This document shows positions 5,244 to 7,776 of a stretch of DNA of 7,776 nucleotides, piece by piece. This stretch comes from Allobutyricicoccus pentlandensis (GTDB lineage Bacteria; Bacillota; Clostridia; Oscillospirales; QAMX01): positions 1 to 7,776 of the forward strand of contig CAJFPH010000108.1 in the NCBI GenBank assembly GCA_904398645.1. The letters are read 5' to 3'. The notes below the pieces were generated by a model. It was not told where the DNA came from. It saw nothing but the letters and a program-made list of their open reading frames with translations, and searched no databases. A program made the translations under genes and the position numbers. Position 1 is the first letter of the stretch, and each line of letters starts with the position of its first letter.

Positions 5244-6069
5244 CCTGAAGCCGGCCATTTTCCAAATCAGCCGCCCCCGCATTGACAAGTAACGACGCAG
5301 CATTTGACATACAGTAAAACAGCAGTGCCGCATAAACGACCATGCGAAAATCCACTTGTGTCATGTAATACGTACTGCCGGTATAAATAAACGTCATAAA
5401 ACGTCCAAAACCGCTTACCAGCAGCAAAAACACTGCGCAAAGCGAAGAAAAAAGCGCAATACGCATGCGGTCGCGGCCAAAAATCTGTCCCGCTGCTCCA
5501 TAAATGGAAAGCAAGGCACAGCACATTGCCAACAAGTCATAGGCATACAGCAGTTCAACAGGTTCGACAGGATGTTCCATAAAAACAAGGACAAGCATAA
5601 AGCATCCCCAGAAAACCGTCACAACTGCGCCAAAGCCAGTCATCATCGGGATTTTTCCCTGTTTACGCGCAGCAGACAACGCTATCAGCGAAACGCCGCA
5701 AAGGATGGTTAAAATACCAAAGAGGAGGCTGGAGTAAACCCCGCCATTGAAAAAATCAGCTGCCCGCATCAGTCCGGCCGCCGCCATGACGACGCCGGCA
5801 AGCATACAGAGCATCGTACCAGGCACACCACAGCGATAAAGTACGGTATAAGGCCGTCTGTCCCTATTTTTCATCAGGGCCAACAGAAGACACAGAACCG
5901 CTATAACGGTAGAAAGGCCCAGTAAAAAATAGGTTACTGGGCCAGAAGTATAAAGACCAGTTGTGTCATCATAACACAAAGTCAATTCCATTCCACGTAA
6001 AATTCCGCCAACAATACCTGCAAAAACTACAAATACCAAAGGCAGAACTTTTTTTATTGTATTTTTCAT
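5236..6069 (-). CDS. Unrecognised 8-TM membrane protein in the aspS operon
   Basis: Integral membrane protein of 277 aa that I do not recognise. Eight hydrophobic segments are visible at about 8-27, 45-66, 82-101, 112-131, 143-163, 174-194, 204-222 and 243-262, with a short basic N-terminus (K2, K6, K7) and basic loops at 67-72 (NRDRR) and 135-139 (RKQGK), which suggests cytoplasmic placement of the N-terminus and those loops. An acidic stretch EHPVEPVE lies at 165-172. No transporter signature, nucleotide-binding site or catalytic motif is seen. The ATG at 6069 is chosen because GAAGGGG lies about 9 nt upstream, inside the aspS 3' end; the longer form from 6117 would overlap aspS by 44 nt. 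It starts 4 nt after the aspS stop and overlaps the HAD gene by 8 bp, so expression is tied to both. Confidence 0.8.
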   Translation of the reverse strand: MKNTIKKVLPLVFVVFAGIVGGILRGMELTLCYDDTTGLYTSGPVTYFLLGLSTVIAVLCLLLALMKNRDRRPYTVLYRCGVPGTMLCMLAGVVMAAAGLMRAADFFNGGVYSSLLFGILTILCGVSLIALSAARKQGKIPMMTGFGAVVTVFWGCFMLVLVFMEHPVEPVELLYAYDLLAMCCALLSIYGAAGQIFGRDRMRIALFSSLCAVFLLLVSGFGRFMTFIYTGSTYYMTQVDFRMVVYAALLFYCMSNAASLLVNAGAADLENGRLQDV

Positions 6070-6073
6070 AGGT

Positions 6074-7776
6074 CTATTCCCCTTCTGGGAGACACAGACT
6101 GATATGCAGCTCGTCAAGCTGCCGCTGCGTCACCTCACCAGGCGCGCCCATCATCAAATCCTGTGCATTCTTGTTCATCGGGAACGGAATGATTTCACGG
6201 ATAGAATCTTCGCCCGCCAGAAGCATAACCATACGGTCTACGCCCGGCGCAATACCCGCGTGTGGCGGCGCGCCATAGCAGAACGCATGATACATGGCCG
6301 GGAACTTGGCTTTTACGTCATCTTCTCCGAGGCGCACAAGTTCAAACGCCTTGACCATAATGTCCGGATCATGATTACGGACAGCGCCGGAAGAAAGCTC
6401 GACACCGTTACAAACCAAGTCATACTGATCGGCCGTAATCGTCAGCGGATCGATCTCCCCACGCTCAGCAGCCTCCAGTACAGCCAATCCACCCGAAGGC
6501 ATGGAGAAGGGATTATGGCAAAACTCCAACTCCCCAGACTCTTCACCCATCTCATACATTGGGAAATCAACAATCCAACAAAACGCATACTGCTCACGAT
6601 CCATATGCCCGGGGACACGTGCGCCGAGCGTCTTAATCACGACTCCCGCCGTTTTTTGTGCGGTCTCCCGCTTTCCCGCCGTAAGCGCAACAAAAGTACC
6701 CGGTTCGAGTCCCAGCGTAGAAACGACAGTATCCCGGCGCTCAGTCAAAAATTTCGAGATACCGCCAACCAGCTCACCACCGTCATCAAGACGGAACCAA
6801 TACATCTTATTGCCGGTCTGCACCTCAACATCTGCACAGACCTTATCAATAAATTTGCGCGTTTCATGAAAATTGGACACGACAACAGCCTTAACGACAC
6901 TGCCTTCGGCAAACGGGGCAAAGTCACATCCGGAAACCAGATCCGTGACATCAGAAACCGTCAGATCAATACGCAAGTCTGGTTTGTCTGATCCATATTT
7001 TTCCATAGCCTCCTGATAGGAAATTCGTTGAAAGGGTGCAGAAGAAGCACGGTGATACGCACCATATTTTTCAAAAACAGGCGGCAGTACATCCTCTATC
7101 ACAGAAAAGACATCCTCCTGCGTAGCGAATGCCATTTCCATATCCAGCTGATAAAACTCGCCGGGCGAGCGGTCGGCTCGCGCATCCTCGTCACGGAAAC
7201 AGGGAGCAATCTGAAAATACCGGTCAAAACCCGAAGTCATCAAAAGCTGCTTAAATTGCTGCGGAGCCTGTGGCAGCGCATAGAACTTACCTGGATGGTT
7301 TCTCGCAGGAACCAAATAATCACGTGCACCTTCCGGTGAAGACGCCGTGAGAATCGGCGTCGTAATCTCCAGAAAGCCATGTTCTATCATGCTGGCACGG
7401 AGCGCAGCAATCACATTACAGCGAAGGACAATATTCCGTTTGACTTCAGGATTGCGCAAATCAAGAAAGCGGTATTTTAACCGGACAGCCTCATCTGCCT
7501 CGCGGCTGCGATTAATCGGAAACGGCAACTCATTATAACGGCAGCGGCCAAGGACGTCAATACGCTCCGGCACCACTTCAATGTCACCGGTTTCCTGTTT
7601 CGGATTACGGCTTGCTCTTTCACGCACCGTGCCGGTGACACGGATCGTGGACTCTCGTGTGATACCTTTTAGTTGACGAATCATCTCGTCGCTTTCTGCG
7701 ACAATCTGCGTTGTCCCGTAAAAATCGCGGAGCACAACAAAGACAAGACTTGCAGAGACCTCGCGAACGCTGTCCA
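6074..7776 (-). CDS. aspS: Aspartyl-tRNA synthetase (5' end outside window)
   Basis: Class II aminoacyl-tRNA synthetase that charges tRNA-Asp with aspartate in the cytoplasm. The frame stays open to the right edge: the codons before 7735 continue the anticodon-binding OB fold (SLVFVVLRDFYGTTQ), so 566 residues are present and only a short N-terminal piece is missing. Numbered from the first whole codon in the window, the OB fold is about 1-75, motif 1 about 130-145, motif 2 FRDEDARADRSPGEF at 193-207, the bacterial GAD insertion about 280-400, and motif 3 GIAPGVDRMVMLL at 507-519. The HNPFSMP segment (420-426) is also typical. The RSPGEFYQLD form of motif 2 differs from the RQPEFTQ form of E. 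coli. Stop is TAG at 6074. The gene leads the visible part of an operon with the membrane protein and HAD genes; its promoter lies outside the window. Confidence 0.97.
   Translation of the reverse strand, partial: DSVREVSASLVFVVLRDFYGTTQIVAESDEMIRQLKGITRESTIRVTGTVRERASRNPKQETGDIEVVPERIDVLGRCRYNELPFPINRSREADEAVRLKYRFLDLRNPEVKRNIVLRCNVIAALRASMIEHGFLEITTPILTASSPEGARDYLVPARNHPGKFYALPQAPQQFKQLLMTSGFDRYFQIAPCFRDEDARADRSPGEFYQLDMEMAFATQEDVFSVIEDVLPPVFEKYGAYHRASSAPFQRISYQEAMEKYGSDKPDLRIDLTVSDVTDLVSGCDFAPFAEGSVVKAVVVSNFHETRKFIDKVCADVEVQTGNKMYWFRLDDGGELVGGISKFLTERRDTVVSTLGLEPGTFVALTAGKRETAQKTAGVVIKTLGARVPGHMDREQYAFCWIVDFPMYEMGEESGELEFCHNPFSMPSGGLAVLEAAERGEIDPLTITADQYDLVCNGVELSSGAVRNHDPDIMVKAFELVRLGEDDVKAKFPAMYHAFCYGAPPHAGIAPGVDRMVMLLAGEDSIREIIPFPMNKNAQDLMMGAPGEVTQRQLDELHISLCLPEGE

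Noticed and set aside
5356..5712. 118-codon plus-strand frame opposite the 8-TM protein
   Set aside because: Antisense to a well-packed operon gene; no motif or ribosome site supports it.
6104..6991. 295-codon plus-strand open frame opposite aspS
   Set aside because: It lies wholly antisense to strongly conserved AspRS domains, its translation has no recognisable motif, and it is an ordinary shadow frame.

Overview
This window looks like part of a Clostridia (Bacillota) chromosome, most likely a gut Oscillospiraceae/Ruminococcaceae-type anaerobe. The grounds are an SGNH hydrolase paired with a DUF4358-type lipoprotein, Gram-positive style Shine-Dalgarno sites (AAGGAGG, GAGGTG, GAAGGGG), tight gene packing and roughly balanced base composition. 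Taxonomy is inferred from gene content only. All eight recognisable genes lie on the minus strand, so transcription runs from high to low coordinates.

Read in that direction there are four transcription units. (1) 7776-4554: aspS (aspartyl-tRNA synthetase, N-terminus outside the window), an unrecognised 8-TM membrane protein starting 4 nt after aspS, and a HAD hydrolase overlapping it by 8 bp. (2) 4468-2919: a FlaR-like P-loop NTPase and a winged-helix HTH_42 protein of the AlkZ/YcaQ DNA glycosylase superfamily, joined by an ATGA overlap. Its predicted promoter lies at the end of the HAD gene, and a strong intrinsic terminator sits between that promoter and the first start codon. A second hairpin terminator closes the unit. 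(3) 2750-1703: lrgA-lrgB (8-bp overlap), the CidA/CidB-type two-component membrane transport or murein-hydrolase-modulating pair, with its own extended -10 promoter. (4) 1487-58: a membrane-anchored SGNH/GDSL hydrolase with an (EP)n linker and a DUF4358-type lipoprotein 11 nt downstream. This unit is driven by a TTGCAA-16-TATAAT promoter followed by a short leader with a direct repeat and an inverted repeat.

The window is mostly housekeeping and accessory chromosomal DNA. I see no mobile element, CRISPR array, tRNA, rRNA or phage gene, and no complete new defence-like system. The points most worth a second look are the terminator in the leader of the NTPase/HTH_42 unit, the intact QxQ motif in the HTH_42 protein, the SGNH hydrolase lacking the usual Asp near its catalytic His, the repeats at the SGNH promoter, and the orphan membrane protein embedded in the aspS operon. 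No gap between genes exceeds about 215 bp, and each holds promoter or terminator elements listed below.
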